Both the position numbers and the translations under genes were made by a program. Shown piece after piece: positions 52,312 through 61,769 of a DNA stretch of 64,000 bases (position 1 is the stretch's first letter; each line of letters begins with the position of its first letter). The stretch comes from Bacteroidota bacterium (GTDB lineage Bacteria; Bacteroidota; Bacteroidia; Bacteroidales; UBA7960). The notes under the pieces are model-generated. The model saw nothing but the letters and a program-made list of their open reading frames with translations, did not search any database and was not told where the DNA came from. The stretch covers positions 60,367-124,366 of the forward strand of contig REDJ01000108.1 of the NCBI GenBank assembly GCA_007693555.1, given 5' to 3'.

Positions 52312-53856
52312 ATGAACAAACGTGGTATTAAAATTCTATTTCTGGCAGTTTTTATGCCCTTTGCGGCCTGGTCAGGCGGCATTGTGACCAACACCAACCA
52401 AAGCGCATCTTTTATACGTAAGCCCGCTCAGGATGCTGTAATAGATGCTACAGGTACTTACTACAACCCTGCAGGTCTGGCCTTTCTCAGGGATGGATTT
52501 CACCTTTCTGTAAGTAATCAGACTATATTACAAAACAGAAAAGTAAGCAGTACATTTCAGGGATTAGCCAATACTGAATTTGAAGGTGATGTAAGTGCGC
52601 CTTTATTTCCTACGTTATATGCTGTATATAAGACCGGTCCACTTGCACTCTCATTTGGCGTAAACCCGATTGGTGGCGGAGGAACAGCTAACTTTGAGGA
52701 AGGCTTGCCTTCTTTTGAGCAGGAAGTAGCAATTTTGCCTCCCAGTCTTACAGCAGCCGGAATAAATACAACTGCATATTCAATGGACGCAGCATTTGAC
52801 GGTAGTTCTCTTAACTGGGGTGTTCAGCTTAATGCTTCTTATGCCCTCAATGAGTTTTTTGCAGTAAGTCTTGGTGCACGTTTTATCACAGCCACCAACA
52901 CTTACAAAGGGCATTTACGTGATATTATGATTAATCCGTTACATCCGCTTAATGCCAACGGACCAGGCAATATGGTTTCAGCACCCCAATTCTTTGGAAC
53001 AGTTGAATTTGCTGCAAATTCTGCAGTTCAGCAATTGCAGCCCATAATTGATAATAGCGCAGGTGAAATGACTTTAAATCAACTGGTAAACATTGGAGCA
53101 TTAACCCAGGAACAGGCTGACCAGTTAGCAGGAGGGCTGGGAGGAATATACAATCCTGATATGCAGGTAGTTGAGATTCAAACTGCTTATGCAGGTATTG
53201 CTGCTCAGATGAATGATCTTGCACAGGCAACACAAGACAGGGAACTTGACGCTAAACAAACCGGTTGGGGTATTGCTCCTGTTCTTGGTATAAATATTCG
53301 ATTTTCGGATGAATTAAACATGGCAATCAAATACGAACACAGGGCTTCTATTACAATGACCAACAACACCACAGTTGATGATGTAGGTATGTATCCTGAT
53401 GGTGTGGAAGTTGCAAATGACATGCCCTCAATGTTGTCTTTAGGATTAAACTACAGGCCCACCAGGGCATTGAGTTTATCTGCCGGAATGCATTATTACT
53501 TTGACAGAAGTGCAGATTATGGTAAAGCACTACCCAATGATCAAATCATTGATAACAACTTTATTGAACTTGGGTTTGGGGCAGAGTATTTCTTCGATAA
53601 CGGATTCAGTATCAGTACAGGTTATCTAAGAACTCAAACAGGTGCAAATGACAGATTTCATAGTGACTTAAGCCATAGTTTAAGCACCAACTCCATAGGT
53701 ATAGGAGGAAGCTACAGATTTAGTCCGAACATGGCTGTTAACTTTGGTTTCATGAATACAATGTATGAGGCTTATACAAAGACATTTAACGGATACTCAG
53801 AAACCTACGACAGAAGTGCAATTGTTTTTGCAGTGGGAATGGATTTCAGGTTTTAG
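52312..53856 (+). CDS. Outer membrane transport protein, FadL/TodX-like
   Basis: Signal peptide, IRKPAQDAVIDATGTYYNPAGLAFL, beta-barrel C-terminus FAVGMDFRF. Confidence 0.87.
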   Translation: MNKRGIKILFLAVFMPFAAWSGGIVTNTNQSASFIRKPAQDAVIDATGTYYNPAGLAFLRDGFHLSVSNQTILQNRKVSSTFQGLANTEFEGDVSAPLFPTLYAVYKTGPLALSFGVNPIGGGGTANFEEGLPSFEQEVAILPPSLTAAGINTTAYSMDAAFDGSSLNWGVQLNASYALNEFFAVSLGARFITATNTYKGHLRDIMINPLHPLNANGPGNMVSAPQFFGTVEFAANSAVQQLQPIIDNSAGEMTLNQLVNIGALTQEQADQLAGGLGGIYNPDMQVVEIQTAYAGIAAQMNDLAQATQDRELDAKQTGWGIAPVLGINIRFSDELNMAIKYEHRASITMTNNTTVDDVGMYPDGVEVANDMPSMLSLGLNYRPTRALSLSAGMHYYFDRSADYGKALPNDQIIDNNFIELGFGAEYFFDNGFSISTGYLRTQTGANDRFHSDLSHSLSTNSIGIGGSYRFSPNMAVNFGFMNTMYEAYTKTFNGYSETYDRSAIVFAVGMDFRF

Positions 53857-53885
53857 AAATTAGAAGTTATAATTCTTATTTTATG

Positions 53886-53921
53886 CCGGGTAGATCTCTG
53901 ATGATTTACCCGGTTTTTTTT
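53886..53921 (+). terminator. Intrinsic terminator downstream of the first FadL-like gene
   Basis: CCGGGTA / TACCCGG followed by T8. Confidence 0.75.
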
Positions 53922-54046
53922 ATTTAACATTCCGCTATCGCTAATGTAAAGCCGAAATACAGATTATTTATTAATTTTGAAAATTCTTTTTGTACCGACA
54001 AAATCAGATATTCGTTTTTAATTGCTCCAGTTATCAATTTCATTTG

Positions 54047-55276
54047 ATGAGAAATATCCTTATTATCCTTATCTTTTTTTTGTTCCATTTTTCTGCAGTA
54101 TTTGCCGGAGGTTACCAGGTAAGTTTGCACAATCAGAAAAATATTGGAATGGGATTAATAGGTACTTCGTTGATAGATGACGCCAGTTCAGTATTTTACA
54201 ATCCCGGAGCATTGGCAAAGATTCCTTCGGATTACAGCTTTCTGGCAGGTGTAAGTGGAATTCGATCCATAACCAAATTTCAGCTTGAAAGTCCTTCCAT
54301 ATATCAGGCAGCAACTGATAATCCAATCGGGTTTCCATTTTATTTTTATGCATCAGCCAGAATAAACCCTTCCGTTAGTTTCGGACTGGCAATTAACACA
54401 CCTTTTGGAAATCGTTTGAAGTGGGAAGATGGATGGGCAGGACGTTTTATTATTCAGGAGATATCTCTTCAGGCAATAACTGTTCAGCCTTCCATTTCTT
54501 ATAAAATAAACGAAATGATTTCCATAGGAGCCGGACTTGTGGTTGCCATGGGTTCTGTTGATATGAAAAGAAAACTGCCTGTACAGGATGACTCAGGTGA
54601 AGGTCAGGTAAACATCAATGGAAGCACTACAAACTATGGTTTTAATGCCGGAATATTGATTACACCTTTAGAAAATCTTAATCTTGGTCTGTCATACAGA
54701 TCACTTATAAATATGAAGGTTGAGGATGCAGAAGCCCGTTTTTCCGTACCTGCTTCATTGGCAAATAACTTTCCGGAGAACAATACAGTAGCCACTTCTC
54801 TCCCATTGCCTGCCAATCTGGATTTTGGTATTTCCTATAGGTTTTCAGAAAACATCACAGCAGGCATTTCATTGAATTATGTTTTCTGGGATGCATATAA
54901 AAGTCTGGATTTTGACTTTGAAACAAACACAGCTGTTGTTACTGATACCCAAAATCCGAGAGAATATAAAAACAGACTGATTTTTCGACTTGGCGCAGAA
55001 TACAAAGTAATTGAAAATGTATATCTCAGAGCAGGCTCATATTATGATCCTTCGCCTGTAAATGAAAAGTATTTTTCACCTGAAACCCCTGGTTTAAATA
55101 ACCTGGGAATCACAGCAGGAATGTCTTTTTTTCCTTTGCCTGAATTAAGCATTGATTTGAGCTTTATTTATATTGTGGGATTTAAAAAGGAAGCAATTTA
55201 TACACCGGATAATTTTGGTGGCATTTATAAATCCAGGGCATACATCCCTGGCATTGGAGTAAGTTATAGTTTTTAA
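54047..55276 (+). CDS. Outer membrane transport protein, FadL-like
   Basis: Signal peptide from internal Met 54047 (MRNILIILIFFLFHFSAVFAGGYQVSLHNQKNIGMGLIGTSLIDDASSVFYNPGALA). Confidence 0.9.
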   Translation: MRNILIILIFFLFHFSAVFAGGYQVSLHNQKNIGMGLIGTSLIDDASSVFYNPGALAKIPSDYSFLAGVSGIRSITKFQLESPSIYQAATDNPIGFPFYFYASARINPSVSFGLAINTPFGNRLKWEDGWAGRFIIQEISLQAITVQPSISYKINEMISIGAGLVVAMGSVDMKRKLPVQDDSGEGQVNINGSTTNYGFNAGILITPLENLNLGLSYRSLINMKVEDAEARFSVPASLANNFPENNTVATSLPLPANLDFGISYRFSENITAGISLNYVFWDAYKSLDFDFETNTAVVTDTQNPREYKNRLIFRLGAEYKVIENVYLRAGSYYDPSPVNEKYFSPETPGLNNLGITAGMSFFPLPELSIDLSFIYIVGFKKEAIYTPDNFGGIYKSRAYIPGIGVSYSF

Positions 55277-55293
55277 ATAGGAAACGATAGTTA

Positions 55294-56589
55294 ATGTTTA
55301 AATGTAAGAATATATTACTATTTCTGCTGTTGGTTATTATTCATTCCTGTGAACCGGAAATTAAGTCTTTTAAACCTGCAGCCGGAGACGCAGATTTTGC
55401 AGTTTATGTTGCTATTGGAAACTCCTTAACTGCTGGTTTTGCAGATAATGAATTATTCAAATCCGGTCAGATTTTATCATTTGCCAATATTATGGCAAAA
55501 CAAATGATACATACTGGTGGCGGTGAATTCAAACAACCTCTGATGAGAGATGAATTGGGTTTCGGAAACAAATTAAGGTTGGGATATTCAACTGACTGCC
55601 TTGGAAACGAAAACCTTGGACCTGTATTTGTTGGCGGAACACCCGACCCTTCAAATACTGAAAATATTTTTTCTGAAGAAGGCCCCTTCCACAATCTTGC
55701 TGTACCCGGGGCAAGAATTTCGCATATTACAGATCCTGCGTTTAGCCAACAAAATAGTTATTTTGCAAGATTTGCCAGTTCTTCATCTGCAAGTATAATA
55801 AATGATGCACTGGATCTTGACCCAACCTTCTTTTCACTGTGGATAGGTGGTAATGATATCCTGGGCTTTGCCCTCAGCGGCGGAACCTCAGGGTATATTA
55901 CATCAATTGAAGATTTTAATTTTTACTATCAGAACATATTGAATAAAATTACATCAAAAGCATCACGGGGAGTATTGGCAAATATACCTGATATCGCCAG
56001 TATACCATTCTTTAATACGATTCCCTCCGTGGGTCTGATAATTACAAATCAAACAGATGCAGATAACCTGAATGATTACTATTCATGGCATCCTGAGGTT
56101 AGCTTTCAAATTGGTTTAAACAGATTTGTAGTAATGGATGAAGGTTCTCCTCATGGGGGTTTAAGGCATATAAAGCCCGGTGAACTTCTCTTGTTAAGCC
56201 TTCCTCAAGACAGTATATTATGCGGAGGTTGGGGCTCTTTAACCCCAATTCCCGGGCAGTTTTATTTATCAGAGAATCAAATTTCAGATATTCAAAATAC
56301 TACAAATGAGTATAATAGAATAATCAAGGGTTTTGCTGATGAATACAACCTGGCATTTACTGATGTAAATAAGCTATTAATGGAGGCAAGTAGTGGTATA
56401 ACCTTCGATGGCATTTCATTCAATACGCAATATGTAACGGGAGGAGTGTTTTCGTTGGATGGGGTACATTTAAGCCCCAGGGGAAATGCCATTGTAGCAA
56501 ATTATTTTATTGAGGCCATAAATGAAAAATATGGCTCTACGATTCCCAGGGTCAGCCCTACTCAATTCCCGGGAATTCTTTTTCCCTGA
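55294..56589 (+). CDS. SGNH/GDSL hydrolase lipoprotein
   Basis: Lipobox VIIHSC; YVAIGNSLTAGF block I, WIGGNDIL block III, DGVHLSPRGNAIVA block V. Confidence 0.87.
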   Translation: MFKCKNILLFLLLVIIHSCEPEIKSFKPAAGDADFAVYVAIGNSLTAGFADNELFKSGQILSFANIMAKQMIHTGGGEFKQPLMRDELGFGNKLRLGYSTDCLGNENLGPVFVGGTPDPSNTENIFSEEGPFHNLAVPGARISHITDPAFSQQNSYFARFASSSSASIINDALDLDPTFFSLWIGGNDILGFALSGGTSGYITSIEDFNFYYQNILNKITSKASRGVLANIPDIASIPFFNTIPSVGLIITNQTDADNLNDYYSWHPEVSFQIGLNRFVVMDEGSPHGGLRHIKPGELLLLSLPQDSILCGGWGSLTPIPGQFYLSENQISDIQNTTNEYNRIIKGFADEYNLAFTDVNKLLMEASSGITFDGISFNTQYVTGGVFSLDGVHLSPRGNAIVANYFIEAINEKYGSTIPRVSPTQFPGILFP

Positions 56590-56596
56590 TTCAATG

Positions 56597-57367
56597 CTAT
56601 TCAATGATTGCATATCTTTCCCTGGCTTCTGCACGGGTGCATGCATTAAAATGCCACCATTCGCTTTGAATACCCCAAAAGCCGGCATGACGCATTACTC
56701 TTCGAAGAAATCTTCTGTTGGCGATATGTTGTGGGGTTAGTCTGTCTTGCTCAAGCATTTCTTCCTCCTTTGAAGGATAAGCCAATTCGCCCATATGATC
56801 AAACTCGGTACCCATATCAAGAGGTACTCCGCTCTTGTCAACAATACTCACATCTACTGCAGCACCAAAATTATGAATGGAGCCGTTTGCCGGATTGGAA
56901 AGAAACCTGATCTTTTCGTGGAAAGGTGCATCAACAGCATCCCACATCTTTTGCTGTATGCTTCTTGGGCGGGCAGCATCATAGACTATAAGTGAAAGTT
57001 CCGGGTTTAATGATTTGAGATATTTCTGTGCATTCACGAGCATTTCAGCTATATCAGGCTGTAAATATGCATTTTTCATTCCTCCGTATACATCCTTACC
57101 CAAAAAATTGTCTGTGGTACTGTATTTCAGCTCTACCACAATGGATGTATCCAAATCGTGAATATTAACAAGGCCGTGTTCGATCATTTGCTTTTCGATT
57201 GGTGAAACAGTAGGAATAACTTCAACTATAATTTCTGTTAATGTATCTTTTTCCGGTAAAATCTCCTCAGCTATTTCCTGTGTTGAAGTATCACTGCCAC
57301 CACAAGAAATAAATAAAGTGAACCAGGAAAACAAAAACAATGAGGTATATTTTTGATAAAAATTCAT
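56597..57367 (-). CDS. D-alanyl-D-alanine dipeptidase (VanX-like) lipoprotein
   Basis: DLDTSIVVELKYSTTDNFLGKDVYG, VYDAARPRSIQQKMWDAV, GSIHNFGAAVDVSIVD, QSEWWHFN. Confidence 0.92.
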   Translation of the reverse strand: MNFYQKYTSLFLFSWFTLFISCGGSDTSTQEIAEEILPEKDTLTEIIVEVIPTVSPIEKQMIEHGLVNIHDLDTSIVVELKYSTTDNFLGKDVYGGMKNAYLQPDIAEMLVNAQKYLKSLNPELSLIVYDAARPRSIQQKMWDAVDAPFHEKIRFLSNPANGSIHNFGAAVDVSIVDKSGVPLDMGTEFDHMGELAYPSKEEEMLEQDRLTPQHIANRRFLRRVMRHAGFWGIQSEWWHFNACTRAEARERYAIIE

Positions 57368-57501
57368 AATAAATCAAGCTATGGTAGATAAATTATGGCT
57401 TCCATTTTGTTAATTTAGCAAATATTCTGTTAATTGAAATTATCTGAAATCAAATCATTCATCTGTCAAAAATATTCAAAATTTAAAACTTAGTATCAGC
57501 C

Positions 57502-58068
57502 ATGGAAACCAAAGATTTTAAAATAGGAGCCAAAGTTGAGCATCCACAGTTTGGCCCAGGAATCATTACAAATGTTACATTAACTTCTTATACCATTTAT
57601 TTTGGCACCAAAGGTGAGAAAAGCATTGCAGCTGGTTTTCAGGGATTAAAACTTCTGAAACCATCAAATTTACCGGAAAATGAGGGTGAGGCTACCAGCC
57701 AATCAGGAATAAGCATCCAGGACCTGGAAAAAGTTTTTACCAATGTTCTCAGACGTTATGCCGATTTTCCGGAAATCGTTGAACTTGGCGATAAGTGGAA
57801 AAAGGGAATGATGATCCTCAAACCCGGAGATGCCAGTCTTAAGCCCAAGGAAATACCGGTTGAATCCTTTTTCCATAAAATCGTGCTTGTTCGCGACAGA
57901 TTGAGGGTGCTGGAGCAACGCATCAATTCAAATGAATCGCTTAGCGATGAAGAAAAGGTAAACCTTCAGCAATACATTACCCGCTGCTACGGGTCACTGA
58001 CTACTTTCAATGTCTTATTCAAACACAAGCAGCAATATTTTGTGGGTGAAAAAGGCCAGACAGAGTAA
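57502..58068 (+). CDS. Hypothetical protein with N-terminal Tudor-like segment
   Basis: FKIGAKVEHPQFGPGIITNVTLTSYTIYF resembles UvrD/PcrA C-terminal Tudor-type segments; remainder unassigned. Confidence 0.6.
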   Translation: METKDFKIGAKVEHPQFGPGIITNVTLTSYTIYFGTKGEKSIAAGFQGLKLLKPSNLPENEGEATSQSGISIQDLEKVFTNVLRRYADFPEIVELGDKWKKGMMILKPGDASLKPKEIPVESFFHKIVLVRDRLRVLEQRINSNESLSDEEKVNLQQYITRCYGSLTTFNVLFKHKQQYFVGEKGQTE

Positions 58069-58081
58069 TTAAAAACCCCAT

Positions 58082-58135
58082 AAAGAAATCCGGGGATCAA
58101 TGCAATGTATGCTTATTTCCGGATTCCTTTATTTT
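58082..58135 (+). terminator. Hairpin terminator
   Basis: AAAGAAATCCGG / CCGGATTCCTTT followed by ATTTTT. Confidence 0.65.
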
Positions 58136-58164
58136 TAATCATTATTCTCCGGTAAAAATTGCGA

Positions 58165-58307
58165 GATGCTTCGCTTTGCTCAGCATGACAGGCTTTTCCA
58201 GAGATCAACAGTTGAGAGGGGTTGGATGGGGCTTCGCCCCATCCAACCCCTCCCTTGAATTTATAGCTATCTGTCATTCTGAGCGCTACGCAGTAAAGCG
58301 AAGAATC
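58165..58307. repeat. Structured intergenic repeat with a central 17-bp perfect hairpin
   Basis: GAGGGGTTGGATGGGGC-TTC-GCCCCATCCAACCCCTC at 58217-58253, flanked by inverted arms GATGCTTCGCTTTGCTCAGCATGACAG / CTGTCATTCTGAGCGctacgcagtAAAGCGAAGAATC. Confidence 0.85.
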
Positions 58308-58355
58308 CCTTAATTTTTCAACACTTTTTGCGAACAACAAAGTTTTTTGATTTAA

Positions 58356-59111
58356 CTAACTGTTATTCATAAAACCCTGCTGCTCCAGCACTTTTAGCAG
58401 TACTTTGCTAAAGTGCACATTATCGGCTTTTTTATACCTGTTTTGCGTAAAAATCTGGGCCAGTGTTTCCAGTTGATTTTCTTCGAGCAATTTCTTTGTC
58501 TCAGGCAGACTTTCCTTTTCAGCATAGATTTCATCTATGTCCTGTGGGGTATAATCAGCGTATTTCTCATAATGCACAACACCTTTTGCGGGAAGCCGAT
58601 CCACCTGATCAGGGTCTTCAGCCGGGTAACCTACCACCACAGTGGTAACCGGAACAACACCTTTGGGAAGATCAAAAAAATCAATCAATTTATCAGCCTG
58701 GTAGGTGGTAGTTCCCAGGTAACAAATACCCAGGCCAAAATCTTCTGCTGCAACGCATGCATTTTGAGCAACCAGCAATGCATCTATGGCAGCTGTGAAA
58801 AATGACAGGAAATTATCATAACCGGGCTCTGCTTTTCTTTGTTTGCACCATTTATTAAAACGATTAAAATCGGCACAAAATGTCAGAAGCACCGGTGCCT
58901 GCTCAACCATTTTCTGGTTAAAGTGCAATTTGCAAAGTTCTTTGCGCTTTTCCTCGTCTTTGGTAACAATTACACTGTAAACCTGCATGTTTCCCGTGGT
59001 AGACGCCCGAAAACCGGCTTCAAGGATTTTATCAAGGACTTTATCGTCAATGGGATCAGGTTTATAATTTCTGATGGTTTTATGTTCTAAAAGCGTTTTA
59101 AGGGTTTCCAT
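58356..59111 (-). CDS. Nitroreductase family protein
   Basis: LLEHKTIRNYKPDPIDDKVLDKILEAGFRASTTGNMQVYSVIV; FGLGICYLGT. Confidence 0.93.
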   Translation of the reverse strand: METLKTLLEHKTIRNYKPDPIDDKVLDKILEAGFRASTTGNMQVYSVIVTKDEEKRKELCKLHFNQKMVEQAPVLLTFCADFNRFNKWCKQRKAEPGYDNFLSFFTAAIDALLVAQNACVAAEDFGLGICYLGTTTYQADKLIDFFDLPKGVVPVTTVVVGYPAEDPDQVDRLPAKGVVHYEKYADYTPQDIDEIYAEKESLPETKKLLEENQLETLAQIFTQNRYKKADNVHFSKVLLKVLEQQGFMNNS

Positions 59112-59194
59112 AACTGTAAGTTTAAATTTTGAGAGTGCAAACCTACAATTTTTCGGTCTCTTATAAAAAAATTATTCAAGTGATTTGGGGAAGT

Positions 59195-59238
59195 TTCCAA
59201 TTCCTCCGGAAGCCTGTCCCGATGCTTCGGGGTTGGAA
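59195..59238. repeat. 44-nt dispersed hairpin repeat, copy 1
   Basis: 40/44 identical to 61673-61716; TTCCAA...TTGGAA ends. Confidence 0.85.
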
Positions 59239-59410
59239 GTTCCTACCCTATCAGGAACTGGAAACTTGCGGAGCATTTTCCAGCTTCGGGGACAACGCAA
59301 ACTTAGCATACCTGCGCACCTTCAATAAATTACATCAAAACCCCCGAAAAGATGGCGGATGACTGTTTTCTTAAGTAACCAGTTTTATACAAACCAAACC
59401 CATTTGAGTT

Positions 59411-60790
59411 TTAAAGCCGTGATTGAGAATACCCAGTTGGGAATTCCGATGTAAAAAATTCAATGTACTCCCCAAGCCTGGTGCCCATATAATATGGAAG
59501 ATTCATAAGCAGAAACTCTTTTCCCCCAGGCGTTTTATGCTGCTCGATCCTGAATGAATTGGCAAATATCCTTACAGCATAAGGATGAGAACTTCGTTCA
59601 ATGAATTGATGCAATGATCTTAGCTTTCCCGTGGGGCCCGATTTAATTTCTACCGGAATAGCTTTATCTCCTGCCACCATCACCAAATCAACTTCTGCTG
59701 ATGACTGTGTTTTATCTCTTACCCAAAATTTAGGTTTTTTATAGGCATTATGCTGTACTGATATTAATTCCTGCATAATGATGTGTGGAATAATAGCTCC
59801 TTTATAAACATGGCTTAAATCATGCATATTCAGTATATCCGCTTGTATGTTGAGATTGTGATTCAATAAACCTGTATCAAGAAATTGAATACGTGGAGAT
59901 TTCCTTTTATCTGATTTAAGGGGTGGTGAGATGTCTGTTGTAGGATAAATAAGCTGAATAAGCTTTGCATCATCAAGCACTCTGAAGCTTTCTCCAACTT
60001 CCCTGGAACGATAGGATGAGTTTCCGAAATTCTGAAATTTAATCCTTTGATCAACATACAAATGAGCTGTTGAGAAAATATGCTTAATTACCTTTCTTTC
60101 AGATTCATTATAAGCATACTTCTCCACATCACTTAAAAAACTTTCCCACAAACTCTCGTAAACCACAGGTAAAGTGGAAAAACTCCGATTCTCTATAAAA
60201 AGTTTTACAATTTCGGGCATACCCCCAACAATGGTATAAGTATTGAATAATTCAAGCAGCAATGAATGGGCGGACTCTGCAACAGGAATATTTTTCAAAT
60301 GGTTTAATAGTTCTGTATAACCTCCGGCATTGAGAAATTCGCAGAAATTCATAGGATGTAAATAGATAAATTCTACCCTTCCCACCGGAAAGTTTTTTAC
60401 ATGTCTTAAAGAAAATTCCAGAAGAGAACCTGCAGCTATAACATGTAAGGAAGGAAAATCTTCATAAAAGTATCTTAGCAGAGATATTGCTTTGGGAGAT
60501 TCCTGAACCTCATCAAGAAATAATAGTGTGTTGGCCGAATCATTAAGTGATATATTTTTTCTGAGAAATAAACTCTCAGTAATTGTTTTTATATCTCTTC
60601 CGTGTTCAAATATATTTTTATCAAAAGATTTTTCAAGATTGAGATAAATGTAGTTTTTGTAAGATTTTGAAAAATGATGTACAAGTGTAGTTTTTCCTAC
60701 CTGCCGGGCACCCCTTAAAATCAAGGGTTTTCTATTTTCACTGGACTTCCATTCGAAAAGATTTTGCTCAATATCTCTCTTAAGAAACAT
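59411..60790 (-). CDS. AAA ATPase with DUF4143 domain
   Basis: From internal ATG at 60790: MFLKRDIEQNLFEWKSSENRKPLILRGARQVGKTTLV; TLLFLDEVQESPKAI; C-terminal PD-(D/E)XK-like AEVDLVMVAGDKAIPVEIKSG. Confidence 0.93.
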   Translation of the reverse strand: MFLKRDIEQNLFEWKSSENRKPLILRGARQVGKTTLVHHFSKSYKNYIYLNLEKSFDKNIFEHGRDIKTITESLFLRKNISLNDSANTLLFLDEVQESPKAISLLRYFYEDFPSLHVIAAGSLLEFSLRHVKNFPVGRVEFIYLHPMNFCEFLNAGGYTELLNHLKNIPVAESAHSLLLELFNTYTIVGGMPEIVKLFIENRSFSTLPVVYESLWESFLSDVEKYAYNESERKVIKHIFSTAHLYVDQRIKFQNFGNSSYRSREVGESFRVLDDAKLIQLIYPTTDISPPLKSDKRKSPRIQFLDTGLLNHNLNIQADILNMHDLSHVYKGAIIPHIIMQELISVQHNAYKKPKFWVRDKTQSSAEVDLVMVAGDKAIPVEIKSGPTGKLRSLHQFIERSSHPYAVRIFANSFRIEQHKTPGGKEFLLMNLPYYMGTRLGEYIEFFTSEFPTGYSQSRL

Positions 60791-60812
60791 ATCTTTTACA
60801 ATAAAACAAAGG

Positions 60813-60843
60813 CAAATATAGTTATATTTTGTAACAAAACAAA
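60813..60843 (-). promoter_or_regulatory. Bacteroidota promoter TTTG-N19-TATATTTG upstream of a DUF4143 ATPase
   Basis: Minus strand TTTG at 60840-60843 and TATATTTG at 60813-60820; ATG at 60790. Confidence 0.7.
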
Positions 60844-61059
60844 GGTTATTTTTATTTATTTGCGTAATACAACAAAGGTAAAATCGTTCATTTCCATTTA
60901 CATTTAAAGCCAGAACCATGAAAAAACACAGGAGTAACAGCGATACCTCAATCCTTTAGGGACCTTACTAAATTTTTTTGTATAACTATACCTTTTCGGG
61001 TATTAAAAGAAATATTTTGGTGAAATTTATACGAGTTCGGATATAAATTATTCAAAAAA

Positions 61060-61569
61060 CTAATCAGGATTAAACGGGATATCGTCATCCGGATCTTTAT
61101 CATGCGGACCAACACCGGGTGGATTAAACAAACCCCAACGGTCAGTAATATAATTCCATTTATCAAAGCCTTCGACCCAGTCAATGAATAGTAACCGGTA
61201 TTCTTCTATTAAATTACGTACAATATTGAAATACTCCACATACTCAAATCCATAACTTTCCAGGGAATGATTTTGCACCATTAAATCGTTTGCAGCTTTA
61301 CGAATTAAGGCCGCATTCTGCATTCGTATATCATACAAATCCCCACCTTCAGCACCTGCAACCTTAACCGTAAGCATAGCTGCATCCGACAGCATTTGCA
61401 TCTTGATATCCTGCAAAATCTCATTCTCTTCGGGTATTAAATCTGCAATCTCTCTAACAACTTTATAAATTTCCTGACCTTTTTTATAAATCGGCAGATT
61501 TTTCGGTGTCATTTCTTCTAAATCATCATTATCGTCAAACATAGTATCATTTTTACTATCACTTCCCAA
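61060..61569 (-). CDS. Hypothetical protein
   Basis: 169-aa ORF with acidic ends and a helical centre; no family recognised. Confidence 0.65.
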   Translation of the reverse strand: MGSDSKNDTMFDDNDDLEEMTPKNLPIYKKGQEIYKVVREIADLIPEENEILQDIKMQMLSDAAMLTVKVAGAEGGDLYDIRMQNAALIRKAANDLMVQNHSLESYGFEYVEYFNIVRNLIEEYRLLFIDWVEGFDKWNYITDRWGLFNPPGVGPHDKDPDDDIPFNPD

Positions 61570-61672
61570 TACAAAACCTGCTTTATTGTTGCTTTACGCT
61601 GCAAAACAGGCTTTTAAGAATACTTATAATTAATCGGGGTAGAAATGGTGCACAAATATTGCCCCCGTAAAC

Positions 61673-61716
61673 TTCCAATTCCTTAGGAAGCCTGTCCCGA
61701 TGATTCGGGATTGGAA
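61673..61716. repeat. 44-nt dispersed hairpin repeat, copy 2
   Basis: 40/44 identical to 59195-59238. Confidence 0.85.
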
Positions 61717-61769
61717 ATGCCCCGGCAAGGAACCGGAAAACTATGCAAATTTAAAAGTAACATTTCAAA

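Noticed and set aside
58113-58340. 75-aa minus-strand ORF
   Set aside because: Lies wholly within the composite inverted repeat; low coding plausibility.
60791-60919. 43-aa N-terminal extension of the DUF4143 ATPase
   Set aside because: It translates the promoter and AACAAAGG array; the family N-terminus starts at MFLKRDIEQNL.
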